Assembly (NCBI RefSeq): GCF_029227915.1
Contig: NC_079881.1
Location: forward strand, 1,984,001 to 2,048,000
Direction of reading: 5' to 3'
Length of the DNA: 64,000 nucleotides
Origin: Hydractinia symbiolongicarpus
Taxonomy: Eukaryota; Cnidaria; Hydrozoa; Anthoathecata; Hydractiniidae
Shown here: positions 39,219-53,199 of the stretch, in pieces
How the letters are laid out: each line of letters begins with the position of its first letter
How positions within the stretch are numbered: position 1 is the stretch's first letter
Notes under the pieces: generated by a model
Database searches by the model: none
What the model saw: the letters and a program-made list of their open reading frames with translations, nothing else
Told to the model about the DNA's origin: nothing
Position numbers and translations under genes: made by a program

Positions 39219-40933
39219 TATAGTCGAATGTATACAAAGGAAGTACCCAGGGAGTAAACTCCTTTCCCGAACGATTTTTTAAATTTTTTTTTCACCACTA
39301 AAACGCTTGAGACTTGTAGTTTTTAAAAATGTTTTCATTTTTGATGAGACGCTGAATAAAAGAAGTTTAATCGCAGGCAAACGAAAACCCGCGACTTCAC
39401 GTAAATCCGGACTCGGCCCGTATAGTCAAAAGTATACAAAGAAAGTACCCAGGGAGTAAACTCATTTCCCGAACGATTTTTTAAATTATTATTTCACCAC
39501 TAAAGCCCATGAGACTTGTAGTTTTTAAAAATGTTTTTATTTTTGATGAGACGCTTAATGAAAGAGGTTTAATCGCCGGCAAACGAAATCCCGCAATTTC
39601 CCGTAAATGCCGGACTCGGCCCGTATAGTCAAAAGTATACAAAGAAAGTACCCAGGGAGTAAACTCATTTCCCGAACGATTTTTTAAATTATTATTTCAC
39701 CACTAAAGCCCATGAGACTTGTAGTTTTTAAAAATGTTTTCATTTTTAATGAGACGCTGAATAAAAGAAGTTTGATCGCCGGCAAACGAAAACCCGCGAC
39801 TTCCCGTAAATCCGGACTCGGCCCGTATAGTCAAAAGTATACAAAGAAAGTACCCGGGGAGTAAACTCATTTCCGGAACGATTTTTTAAATTATTATTTC
39901 ACCACTAAAACCCATGAGACTTGTAGTTTTTAAAAATGTTTTCATTTTTGATGAGAGGCTGAATAAAAGAAGTTTAATCGCCGGCAAACGAAAACCCGCG
40001 ACTTCCCGTAAATCCGGACTCGGCCCGTATAGTCAAAAGTATACAAAGAAAGTACCCAGGGAGTAAACTCATTTCCCGAACGATTTTTTAAATTATTATT
40101 TCACCACTAAAGCCCATGAGACTTGTAGTTTTTAAAAATGTTTTCATTTTTGATGAGACGCTAAATAAAAGAAGTTTAATCGCCGGCAAACGAAAACCCG
40201 CGACTTCACGTAAATCCCGGACTCGGCCCGTATAGTCAAAAGTATACAAAGAAAGTACCCTGGAAGTAAACTTATTTCCCGAACGATTTTTTAATTAATT
40301 TTTTCACCACTATAACGCATGAGACTTGTAGTTTTCAAAAATGTTTTCATTTTTGATGAGACGTTGAATAAAAGAAGTTTAATCGCCGGCAAACGAAAAC
40401 CTGCGATTTCCCGTAAATCCCGGACTCGGCCCGTATAGTCAAAAGTATACAAAGAAAGTACCCAGGGAGTAAACTCATTTCCCGAACGATTTTTTAAATT
40501 ATTATTTCACCACTAAAGCCCATGAGACTTGTAGTTTTTAAAAATGTTTTTATTTTTGATGAGACGCTTAATGAAAGAGGTTTAATCGCCGGCAAACGAA
40601 ATCCCGCGATTTCCCGTAAATGCCGGGCTTGGCCCGTATAGTCGAATGTATACAAAGAAAGTACCCAGGGAGTAAACTCATTTCCCGAACGATTTTTTAA
40701 ATTTTTTTTCACCACTAAAACGCTTGAGACTTGTAGTTTTTAAAAATGTTTTCATTTTTGATGAAACGCTGAATAAAAGAAGTTTAATCGCAGGCAAACG
40801 AAAACCCGCGACTTCCCGTAAATCCGGACTCGGCCCGTATAGTCAAAAGTATACAAAGAAAGTACCCAGGGAGTAAACTCATTTCCCGAACGATTTTTTA
40901 AATTTTTTTTCACCACTAAAACGCTTGAGACTT

Positions 40934-40957
40934 GTAGTTTTTAAAAATCTTTTCATT
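40934..40957. repeat. Dyad-disrupting AAATC/CATTCTTG monomer subfamily (one copy)
   Basis: In this subfamily the first dyad carries two changes: the left arm ends AAAATC instead of AAAATG, and the right arm reads CATTCTTGA instead of CATTTTTGA. They do not compensate each other. The same pair recurs near 35074, 36490, 41350, 43373, 47217, 48634, 51669 and 59165, with a further variant near 49848, so a monomer with a weakened dyad has been amplified by array turnover. Coordinates mark one example, to within a few bases. Confidence 0.7.
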
Positions 40958-43900
40958 CTTGATGAGACGCTGAATAAAAGAAGTTTAATCGCCGGCAAAC
41001 GAAAACCCGCGACTTCCCGTAAATCCGGACTCGGCCCGTATAGTCAAAAGTATACAAAGAAAGTACCCAGGGAGTAAACTCATTTCCCGAACGATTTTTT
41101 AAATTATTATTTCACCACTAAAGCCCATGAGACTTGTAGTTTTTAAAAATGTTTTCATTTTTGATGAGACGCTGAATAAAAGAAGTTTAATCGCCGGCAA
41201 ACGAAAACCCGCGACTTCACGTAAATCCCGGACTCGGCCCGTATAGTCAAAAGTATACAAAGAAAGTACCCTGGAAGTAAACTTATTTCCCGAACGATTT
41301 TTTAATTTATTTTTTCACCACTAAAACGCTTGAGACTTGTAGTTTTTAAAAATCTTTTCATTCTTGATGAGACGCTGAATAAAAGAAGTTTAATCGCCGG
41401 CAAACGAATACCCGCGACTTCCCGTAAATCCGGACTCGGCCCGTATAGTCAAAAGTATACAAAGAAAGTACCCTGGAAGTAAACTCATTTCCCGAACGAT
41501 TTTTTAAATTATTATTTCACCACTAAAGCCCATGAGACTTGTAGTTTTTAAAAATGTTTTCATTTTTGATGAGACGCTGAATAAAAGAAGTTTAATCGCC
41601 GGCAAACGAAAACCCGCGACTTCCCGTAAATCCCGGACTCGGCCCGTATAGTCAAAAGTATACAAAGAAAGTACCCTGGAAGTAAACTTATTTCCCGAAC
41701 GATTTTTTAATTAATTTTTTCACCACTATAACGCATGAGACTTGTAGTTTTCAAAAATGTTTTCATTTTTGATGAGACGTTGAATAAAAGAAGTTTAATC
41801 GCCGGCAAACGAAAACCTGCGATTTCCCGTAAATCCCGGACTCGGCCCGTATAGTCAAAAGTATACAAAGAAAGTACCCAGGGAGTAAACTCATTTCCCG
41901 AACGTTTTTTTAAATTTCTTTTTACCACTAAAACGCATGAGACTTGTAGTTTTTAAAAATGTTTTCATTTTTAATGAGACGCTGAATAAAAGAAGTTTGA
42001 TCGCCGGCAAACGAAAACCCGCGACTTCCCGTAAATCCGGACTCGGCCCGTATAGTCAAAAGTATACAAAGAAAGTACCCGGGGAGTAAACTCATTTCCG
42101 GAACGATTTTTTAAATTATTATTTCACCACTAAAACCCATGAGACTTGTAGTTTTTAAAAATGTTTTCATTTTTGATGAGAGGCTGAATAAAAGAAGTTT
42201 AATCGCCGGCAAACAAAAACCCGCGACTTCCCGTAAATCCGGACTCGGCCCGTATAGTCAAAAGTATACAAAGAAAGTACCCAGGGAGTAAACTCATTTC
42301 CCGCACGATTTTTTAAATTATTATTTCACCACTAAAGCCCATGAGACTTGTAGTTTTTAAAAATGTTTTCATTTTTGATGAGACGCTGAATAAAAGAAGT
42401 TTAATCGCCGGCAAACGAAAACCCGCGACTTCACGTAAATCCCGGACTCGGCCCGTATAGTCAAAAGTATACAAAGAAAGTACCCTGGAAGTAAACTTAT
42501 TTCCCGAACGATTTTTTAATTAATTTTTTCACCACTATAACGCATGAGACTTGTAGTTTTCAAAAATGTTTTCATTTTTGATGAGACGTTGAATAAAAGA
42601 AGTTTAATCGCCGGCAAACGAAAACCTGCGATTTCCCGTAAATCCCGGACTCGGCCCGTATAGTCAAAAGTATACAAAGAAAGTACCCAGGGAGTAAACT
42701 CATTTCCCGAACGTTTTTTTAAATTTCTTTTTACCACTAAAACGCATGAGACTTGTAGTTTTTAAAAATGTTTTCATTTTTAATGAGACGCTGAATAAAA
42801 GAAGTTTGATCGCCGGCAAACGAAAACCCGCGACTTCCCGTAAATCCGGACTCGGCCCGTATAGTCAAAAGTATACAAAGAAAGTACCCGGGGAGTAAAC
42901 TCATTTCCGGAACGATTTTTTAAATTATTATTTCACCACTAAAACCCATGAGACTTGTAGTTTTTAAAAATGTTTTCATTTTTGATGAGAGGCTGAATAA
43001 AAGAAGTTTAATCGCCGGCAAACGAAAACCCGCGACTTCCCGTAAATCCGGACTCGGCCCGTATAGTCAAAAGTATACAAAGAAAGTACCCAGGGAGTAA
43101 ACTCATTTCCCGAACGATTTTTTAAATTATTATTTCACCACTAAAGCCCATGAGACTTGTAGTTTTTAAAAATGTTTTCATTTTTGATGAGACGCTGAAT
43201 AAAAGAAGTTTAATCGCCGGCAATCGAAAACCCGCGACTTCACGTAAATCCCGGACTCGGCCCGTATAGTCAAAAGTATACAAAGAAAGTACCCTGAAAG
43301 TAAACTTATTTCCCGAACGATTTTTTAATTTATTTTTTCACCACTAAAACGCTTGAGACTTGTAGTTTTTAAAAATCTTTTCATTCTTGATGAGACGCTG
43401 AATAAAAGAAGTTTAATCGCCGGCAAACGAAAACCCGCGACTTCCCGTAAATCCGGACTCAGCCCGTATAGTCAAAAGTATACAAAGAAAGTACCCTGGA
43501 AGTAAACTCATTTCCCGAACGATTTTTTAAATTATTATTTCACCACTAAAGCCCATGAGACTTGTAGTTTTTAAAGGTGTTTTCATTTTTGATGAGACGC
43601 TGAATAAAAGAAGTTTAATCGCCGGCAAACGAAAACCCGCGACTTCCCGTAAATCCCGGACTCGGCCCGTATAGTCAAAAGTATACAAAGAAAGTACCCT
43701 GGAAGTAAACTTATTTCCCGAACGATTTTTTAATTAATTTTTTCACCACTATAACGCATGAGACTTGTAGTTTTCAAAAATGTTTTCATTTTTGATGAGA
43801 CGTTGAATAAAAGAAGTTTAATCGCCGGCAAACGAAAACCTGCGATTTCCCGTAAATCCCGGACTCGGCCCGTATAGTCAAAAGTATACAAAGAAAGTAC

Positions 43901-46900
43901 CCAGGGAGTAAACTCATTTCCCGAACGTTTTTTTAAATTTCTTTTTACCACTAAAACGCATGAGACTTGTAGTTTTAAAAAATGTTTTCATTTTTAATGA
44001 GACGCTGAATAAAAGAAGTTTGATCGCCGGCAAACGAAAACCCGCGACTTCCCGTAAATCCGGACTCGGCCGGTATAGTAAAAAGTATACAAAGAAAGTA
44101 CCCGGGGAGTAAACTCATTTCCGGAACGATTTTTTAAATTATTATTTCACCACTAAAACCCATGAGACTTGTAGTTTTTAAAAATGTTTTCATTTTTGAT
44201 GAGAGGCTGAATAAAAGAAGTTTAATCGACGGCAAACGAAAACCCGCTACTTCCCGTAAATCCCGGACTCGGCCCGTATAGGCAAAAGTATACAAAGAAA
44301 GTACCCGGGGTGTAAACTCATTTCCCGAACGATTTTTCAAATTATTATTTCACCACTAAAGGTCATGAGACTTGTAGTTTTTAAAAATGTTTTCATTTTT
44401 GATGAGACGCTGAATAAAAGAAGTTTAATCGCCGGCAAACGAAAACCCGCGACTTCCCGTAAATCCGGACTCGGCGCGTATAGTCAAAAGTATACAAAGA
44501 AAGTACCCAGGGAGTAAACTCATTTCCCGACCGATTTTTTAAATTATTTTTTCACCACTAAAACGCATGAGACTTGTAGTTTTCAGAAATGTTTTCATTT
44601 TTGATTAGACGCTTAATGAAAGTGGTTTAATCGCCGGCAAACGAAAACCCGCGATTTCCCGTAAATCCCGGGCTTGGCCCGTATAGTCGAATGTATACAA
44701 AGAAAGTACCCTGTGAGTAAACCCATTTCCAGAACGATTTTTTAAATTATTTTTTCACCATTAAAACGCATAAGACTTTTAGTTTTTAAAAATGTTTTCA
44801 TTTTTGATGAGACGCTGAATAAAAGAAGTTTAATCGCCGGAAAACGAAAACCTGCGATTTCCCGTAAATCCCGGACTCGGCCTGTATAGTCAAAAGTATA
44901 CAAAGAAAGTACCCAGGGAGTAAACTCATTTCCCAAACGATTTTTTAAATTTTTTTTAACCACTAAAACGCATGAGACTTGTAGTTTTCAAAAATGTTTT
45001 CATTTTTGATGAGACGCTTAATGAAAGAGGTTTAATCGCCGGCAAACGAAATCCCGCGATTTCCCGTAAATCCCGGGCTTGGCCCGTATAGTCGAATGTA
45101 TACAAAGGAAGTACCCAGGGAGTAAACTCATTTCCCGAACGATTTTTTAAATTTTTTTTTCACCACTAAAACGCTTGAGACTTGTAGTTTTTAAAAATGT
45201 TTTCATTTTTGATGAGACGCTGAATAAAAGAAGTTTAATCGCAGGCAAACGAAAACCCGCGACTTCCCGTAAATCCGGACTCGGCCCGTATAGTCAAAAG
45301 TATACAAAGAAAGTACCCAGGGAGTAAACTCATTTCCCGAACGATTTTTTAAATTATTATTTCACCACTAAAGCCCATGAGACTTGTAGTTTTTAAAAAT
45401 GTTTTTATTTTTGATGAGACGCTTAATGAAAGAGGTTTAATCGCCGGCAAACGAAATCCCGCGATTTCCCGTAAATGCCGGGCTTGGCCCGTATAGTCGA
45501 ATGTATAAAAAGAAAGTACCTAGGGAGTAAACTCATTTCCCGAACGATTTTTTAAATTTTTTTTCACCACTAAAACGCTTGAGACTTGTAGTTTTTAAAA
45601 ATGTTTTCATTTTTGATGAGACGCTGAATAAAAGAAGTTTAATCGCCGGAAAACGAAAACCTGCGATTTCCCGTAAATCCCGGACTCGGCCCGTATAGTC
45701 GAATGTATACAAAGGAAGTACCCAGGGAGTAAACTCATTTCCCGAACGATTTTTTTAAATTTTTTTTTCACCACTAAAACGCTTGAGACTTGTAGTTTTT
45801 AAAAATGTTTTCATTTTTGATGAGACGCTGAATAAAAGAAGTTTAATCGCAGGCAAACGAAAACCCGCGACTTCCCGTAAATCCGGACTCGGCCCGTATA
45901 GTCAAAAGTATACAAAGAAAGTACCCAGGGAGTAAACTCATTTCCCGAACGATTTTTTAAATTATTATTTCACCACTAAAGCCCATGAGACTTGTAGTTT
46001 TTAAAAATGTTTTTATTTTTGATGAGACGCTTAATGAAAGAGGTTTAATCGCCGGCAAACGAAATCCCGCGATTTCCCGTAAATGCCGGGCTTGGCCCGT
46101 ATAGTCGAATGTATACAAAGAAAGTACCTAGGGAGTAAACTCATTTCCCGAACGATTTTTTAAATTTTTTTTCACCACTAAAACGCTTGAGACTTGTAGT
46201 TTTTAAAAATGTTTTCATTTTTGATGAGACGCTGAATAAAAGAAGTTTAATCGCCGGAAAACGAAAACCTGCGATTTCCCGTAAATCCCGGACTCGGCCC
46301 GTATAGTCAAAAGTATACAAAGAAAGTACCCAGGGAGTAAACTCATTTCCCGAACGATTTTTTAAATTTTTTTTAACCACTAAAACGCATGAGACTTGTA
46401 GTTTTCAAAAATGTTTTCATTTTTGATGAGACGCTTAATGAAAGAGGTTTAATCGCCGGCAAACGAAATCCCGCGATTTCCCGTAAATGCCGGGCTTGGC
46501 CCGTATAGTCGAATGTATACAAAGAAAGTACCTAGGGAGTAAACTCATTTCCCGAACGATTTTTTAAATTTTTTTTAACCACTAAAACGCATGAGACTTG
46601 TAGTTTTCAAAAATGTTTTCATTTTTGATGAGACGCTTAATGAAAGAGGTTTAATCGCCGGCAAACGAAATCCCGCGATTTCCCGTAATTCCCGGGCTTG
46701 GCCCGTATAGTCGAATGTATACAAAGGAAGTACCCAGGGAGTAAACTCATTTCCCGAACGATTTTTTAAATTTTTTTTTCACCACTAAAACGCTTGAGAC
46801 TTGTAGTTTTTAAAAATGTTTTCATTTTTGATGAGACGCTGAATAAAAGAAGTTTAATCGCAGGCAAACGAAAACCCGCGACTTCCCGTAAATCCGGACT

Positions 46901-49900
46901 CGGCCCGTATAGTCAAAAGTATACAAAGAAAGTACCCAGGGAGTAAACTCATTTCCCGAACGATTTTTTAAATTATTATTTCACCACTAAAGCCCATGAG
47001 ACTTGTAGTTTTTAAAAATGTTTTTATTTTTGATGAGACGCTTAATGAAAGAGGTTTAATCGCCGGCAAACGAAATCCCGCGATTTCCCGTAAATGCCGG
47101 GCTTGGCCCGTATAGTCGAATGTATACAAAGAAAGTACCCAGGGAGTAAACTCATTTCCCGAACGATTTTTTAAATTTTTTTTCACCACTAAAACGCTTG
47201 AGACTTGTAGTTTTTAAAAATCTTTTCATTCTTGATGAGACGCTGAATAAAAGAAGTTTAATCGCTGGCAAACGAAAACCCGCGACTTCCCGTAAATCCG
47301 GACTCGGCCCGTATAGTCAAAAGTATACAAAGAAAGTACCCAGGGAGTAAACTCATTTCCCGAACGATTTTTTAAATTATTATTTCACCACTAAAGCCCA
47401 TGAGACTTGTAGTTTTTAAAAATGTTTTCATTTTTGATGAGACGCTGAATAAAAGAAGTTTAATCGCCGGCAAACGAAAACCCGCGACTTCCCGTAAATC
47501 CCGGACTCGGCCCGTATAGTCAAAAGTATACAAATAAAGTACCCTGGAAGTAAACTTATTTCCCGAACGATTTTTTAATTTATTTTTTCACCACTATAAC
47601 GCATGAGACTTGTAGTTTTCAAAAATGTTTTCATTTTTGATGAGACGTTGAATAAAAGAAGTTTAATCGCCGGCAAACGAAAACCTGCGATTTCCCGTAA
47701 ATCCCGGACTCGGCCCGTATAGTCAAAAGTATACAAAGAAAGTACCCAGGGAGTAAACTCATTTCCCGAACGTTTTTTTAAATTTTTTTTTACCACTAAA
47801 ACGCATGAGACTTGTAGTTTTCAAAAATGTTTTCCTTTTTGATGAGACGCTTAATGAAAGAGGTTTAATCGCCGGCAAACGAAAACCCGCCATTTCCCGT
47901 AAACCCCGGACTCGGCCCGCATAGTCAAAAGTATACAAAGAAAGTACCCAGGGAGTAAACTCATTTCCCGAACGATTTTTTAAATTATTTTTTCACCACT
48001 AAAACGCATGAGACTTGTAGTTTTTAAAAATGTTTTCATTTTTGATGAGACGCTGAACAAAAAAAGTTTAATCGCCGGCAAACGAAAACCTGCGATTTCC
48101 CGTAAATCCCGGACTCGGCCCGTATAGTCAAAAGTATACAAAGAAAGTACCCAAGGAGTAAACTCATTTCCCGAACGATTTTTTAAATTATTATTTCACC
48201 ACTAAAGCCCATGAGACTTGCAGTTTTTAAAAATATTTTTATTTTTGATGAGACGCTTAATGAAAGAGGTTTAATCGCCGGCAAACAAAATCCCGCGATT
48301 TCCCGTAAATGCCGGGCTTGGCCCGTATAGTCGAATGTATACAAAGAAAGTACCCAGGGAGTAAACTCATTTCCCGAACGATTTTTTAAATTTTTTTTCA
48401 CCACTAAAACGCTTGAGACTTGTAGTTTTTAAAAATGTTTTCATTTTTGATGAGACGCTGAATAAAAGAAGTTTAATCGCAGGCAAACGAAAACCCGCGA
48501 CTTCCCGTAAATCCGGACTCGGCCCGTATAGTCAAAAGTATACAAAGAAAGTACCCAGGGAGTAAACTCATTTCCCGAACGATTTTTTAAATTTTTTTTC
48601 ACCACTAAAACGCTTGAGACTTGTAGTTTTTAAAAATCTTTTCATTCTTGATGAGACGCTGAATAAAAGAAGTTTAATCGCCGGCAAACGAAAACCCGCG
48701 ACTTCCCGTAAATCCGGACTCGGCCCGTATAGTCAAAAGTATACAAAGAAAGTACCCAGGGAGTAAACTCATTTCCCGAACGATTTTTTAAATTATTATT
48801 TCACCACTAAAGCCCATGAGACTTGTAGTTTTTAAAAATGTTTTCATTTTTGATGAGACGCTGAATAAAAGAAGTTTAATCGCCGGCAAACGAAAACCCG
48901 CGACTTCCCGTAAATCCCGGACTCGGCCCGTATAGTCAAAAGTATACAAAGAAAGTACCCTGGAAGTAAACTTATTTCCCGAACGATTTTTTAATTTATT
49001 TTTTCACCACTATAACGCATGAGACTTGTAGTTTTCAAAAATGTTTTCATTTTTGATGAGACGTTGAATAAAAGAAGTTTAATCGCCGGCAAACGAAAAC
49101 CTGCGATTTCCCGTAAATCCCGGACTCGGCCCGTATAGTCAAAAGTATACAGAGAAAGTACCCAGGGAGTAAACTCATTTTCCGAACGTTTTTTTAAATT
49201 TTTTTTTACCATCAAAACGCATGAGACTTGTAGTTTTCAAAAATGTTTTCCTTTTTGATGAGACGCCTAATGAAAGAGGTTTAATCGCCGGCAAACGAAA
49301 ACCCGCCATTTCCCGTAAACCCCGGACTCGGCCCGCATAGTCAAAAGTATACAAAGAAAGTACCCAGGGAGTAAACTCATTTCCCGAACGATTTTTTAAA
49401 TTATTTTTTCACCACTAAAACGCATGAGACTTGTAGTTTTTAAAAATGTTTTCATTTTTGATGAGACGCTGAACAAAAAAAGTTTAATCGCCGGCAAACG
49501 AAAACCTGCGATTTCCCGTAAATCCCGGACTCGGCCCGTATAGTCAAAAGTATACAAAGAAAGTACCCAGGGAGTAAACTCATTTCCCGAACGATTTTTT
49601 AAATTATTATTTCACCACTAAAGCCCATGAGACTTGTAGTTTTTAAAAATGTTTTTATTTTTGATGAGACGCTTAATGAAAGAGGTTTAATCGCCGGCAA
49701 ACGAAATCCCGCGATTTCCCGTAAATGCCGGGCTTGGCCCGTATAGTCGAATGTATACAAAGAAAGTACCCAGGGAGTAAACTCATTTCCCGAACGATTT
49801 TTTAAATTTTTTTTCACCACTAAAACGCTTGAGACTTGTAGTTTTTAAAAATCTTTTAATTCTTGATGAGACGCTGAATAAAAGAAGTTTAATCGCCGGC

Positions 49901-52900
49901 AAACGAAAACCCGCGACTTCCCGTAAATCCGGACTCGGCCCGTATAGTCAAGAGTATACAAAGAAAGTACCCAGGGAGTAAACTCATTTCCCGAACGATT
50001 TTTTAAATTATTATTTCACCACTAAAGCCCATGAGACTTGTAGTTTTTAAAAATGTTTTCATTTTTGATGAGACGCTGAATAAAAGAAGTTTAATCGCCG
50101 GCAAACGAAAACCCGCGACTTCCCGTAAATCCCGGACTCGGCCCGTATAGTCAAAAGTGTACAAAGAAAGTACCCTGGAAGTAAACTTATTTCCCGAACG
50201 ATTTTTTAATTTATTTTTTCACCACTATAACGCATGAGACTTGTAGTTTTCAAAAATGTTTTCATTTTTGATGAGACGTTGAATAAAAGAAGTTTAATCG
50301 CCGGCAAACGAAAACCTGCGATTTCCCGTAAATCCCGAACTCGGCCCGTATAGTCAAAAGTATACAAAGAAAGTACCCAGGGAGTAAACTCATTTCCCGA
50401 ACGTTTTTTTAAATTTTTTTTTACCACTAAAACGCATGAGACTTGTAGTTTTCAAAAATGTTTTCCTTTTTGATGAGACGCTTAATGAAAGAGGTTTAAT
50501 CGCCGGCAAACGAAAACCCGCCATTTCCCGTAAACCCCGGACTCGGCCCGCATAGTCAAAAGTGTACAAAGAAAGTACCCAGGGAGAAAACTCATTTCCC
50601 GAACGATTTTTTAAATTATTTTTTCACCACTAAAACGCATGAGACTTGTAGTTTTTAAAAATGTTTTCATTTTTGATGAGACGCTGAATAAAAGAAATTT
50701 AATCGCTGGCAAACGAAAACCCGCGACTTCCCGTAAATCCCGGACTCGGCCCGTATAGACAAAAGTGTACAAAGAAAGTACCCTGGAAGTAAACTTATTT
50801 CCCGAACGATTTTTTAATTTATTTTTTAACCACTATAACGCATGAGACTTGTAGTTTTCAAAAATGTTTTCATTTTTGATGAGACGTTGAATAAAAGAAG
50901 TTTAATCGCCGGCAAACGAAAACCTGCGATTTCCCGTAAATCCCGGACTCGGCCCGTATAGTCAAAAGTATACAAAGAAAGTACCCAGGGAGTAAACTCA
51001 TTTCCCGAACGTTTTTTTAAATTTTTTTTTACCACTAAAACGCATGAGACTTGTAGTTTTCAAAAATGTTTTCCTTCTTGATGAGACGCTTAATGAAAGA
51101 GGTTTAATCGCCGGCAAACGAAAACCCGCCATTTCCCGTAAACCCCGGACTCGGCCCGCATAGTCAAAAGTATACAAAGAAAGTACCCAGGGAGTAAACT
51201 CATTTCCCGAACGATTTTTTAAATTATTTTTTCACCACTAAAACGCATGAGACTTGTAGTTTTTAAAAATGTTTTCATTTTTGATGAGACGCTGAACAAA
51301 AAAAGTTTAATCGCCGGCAAACGAAAACCTGCGATTTCCCGTAAATCCCGGACTCGGCCCGTATAGTCAAAAGTATACAAAGAAAGTACCCAGGGAGTAA
51401 ACTCATTTCCCGAACGATATTTTAAATTATTATTTCACCACTAAAGCCCATGAGACTTGTAGTTTTTAAAAATGTTTTTATTTTTGATGAGACGCTTAAT
51501 GAAAGAGGTTTAATAGCCGGCAAACGAAATCCCGCGATTTCCCGTAAATGCCGGGCTTGGCCCGTATAGTCGAATGTATACAAAGAAAGTACCCAGGGAG
51601 TAAACTCATTTCCCGATCGATTTTTTAAATTATTTTCACCACTAAAACGCTTGAGACTTGTAGTTTTTAAAAATCTTTTCATTCTTGATGAGACGCTGAA
51701 TAAAAGAAGTTTAATCGCCGGCAAACGAAAACCCGCGACTTCCCGTAAATCCGGACTCGGCCCGTATAGTCAAAAGTATACAAAGAAAGTACCCAGGGAG
51801 TAAACTCATTTCCCGAACGATTTTTTAAATTATTATTTCACCACTAAAGCCCATGAGACTTGTAGTTTTTAAAAATGTTTTCATTTTTGATGAGACGCTG
51901 AATAAAAGAAGTTTAATCGCCGGCAAACGAAAACCCGCGACTTCCCGTATATCCCGGACTCGGCCCGTATAGTCAAAAGTGTACAAAGAAAGTACCCTGG
52001 AAGTAAACTTATTTCCCGAACGATTTTTTAATTTATTTTTTCACCACTATAACGCATGAGACTTGTAGTTTTCAAAAATGTTTTCATTTTTGATGAGACG
52101 TTGAATAAAAGAAGTTTAATCGCCGGCAAACGAAAACCTGCGATTTCCCGTAAATCCTGGACTCGGCCCGTATAGTCAAAAGTATACAAAGAAAGGACCC
52201 AGGGAGTAAACTCATTTCCCGAACGTTTTTTTAAATTTTTTTTTACCACTAAAACGCATGAGACTTGTAGTTTTCAAAAATGTTTTCCTTTTTGATGAGA
52301 CGCTTAATGAAAGAGGTTTAATCGCCGGCAAACGAAAACCCGATCATTTCCCGTAAACCCCGGACTCGGCCCGCATAGTCAAAAGTATACAAAAAAAGTA
52401 CCCAGGGAGTAAACTCATTTCCCGAACGATTTTTTAAATTATTTTTTCACCACTAAAACGCATGAGACTTGTAGTTTTTAAAAATGTTTTCATTTTTGAT
52501 GAGACGCTGAACAAAAAAAGTTTAATCGCCGGCAAACGAAAACCTGCGATTTCCCGTAAATCCCGGACTCGGCCCGTATAGTCAAAAGTATACAAAGAAA
52601 GTACCCAGGGAGTAAACTCATTTCCCGAACGATTTTTTAAATTATTATTTCACCACTAAAGCCCATGAGACTTGTAGTTTTTAAAAATGTTTTCATTTTT
52701 GATGAGACGCTTAATGAAAGAGGTTTAATCGCCGGCAAACGAAATCCCGCGATTTCCCGTAAATCCCGGGCTTGGTCCGTATAGTCGAATGTATACAAAG
52801 AAAGTACCCAGGGAGTAAACTCATTTCCCGAACGATTTTTTAATTTATTTTTTCACCACTAAAACGCATGAGACTTGTAGTTTTTAAAAATGTTTTCATT

Positions 52901-53199
52901 TTTGATGAGACGCTGAATAAAAGAAGTTTAATCGCCGGCAAACGAAAACCTGCTATTTCCCGTAAATCCCGGACTCGGCCCGTATAGTCAAAGGTATACA
53001 AAGAAAGTACCCAGGGAGTAAACTCATTTCCCGAACGATTTTTTAAATTTTTATTTCACCACTAAAGCCCATGAGACTTGTAGTTTTTAAAAATGTTTTC
53101 ATTTTTGATGAGACTCTTAATAAAAGAAGTTTAATCGCCGGCAAACGAAAACCCGCGACTTCCCGTAAATCCCGGACTCGGCCCGTATAGGCAAAAGTA

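Larger units (their letters stand above)
39110..39312. repeat. Representative type A monomer (203 bp)
   Basis: This copy shows the type A haplotype clearly. After the CTTGTAG start it has the TCAAAAATG arm of the first dyad, then GACGCTTAATGAAAGAGG, GCCGGC, a CGCGATTTCCCG core, CCCGGGCTTGGCCCG and GTCGAATGTATAC. A relatively GC-rich middle third is followed by GAACGATTTTTTAAATT, a long T tract and CACCACTAAAACGC. It holds 13 CpG dinucleotides by hand count. Many A copies elsewhere carry CCCTGTGAGTAAAC and CCAGAACG or CCAAAACG in the right third instead of CCCAGGGAGTAAAC and CCCGAACG, which makes a subfamily of A. Confidence 0.9.
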
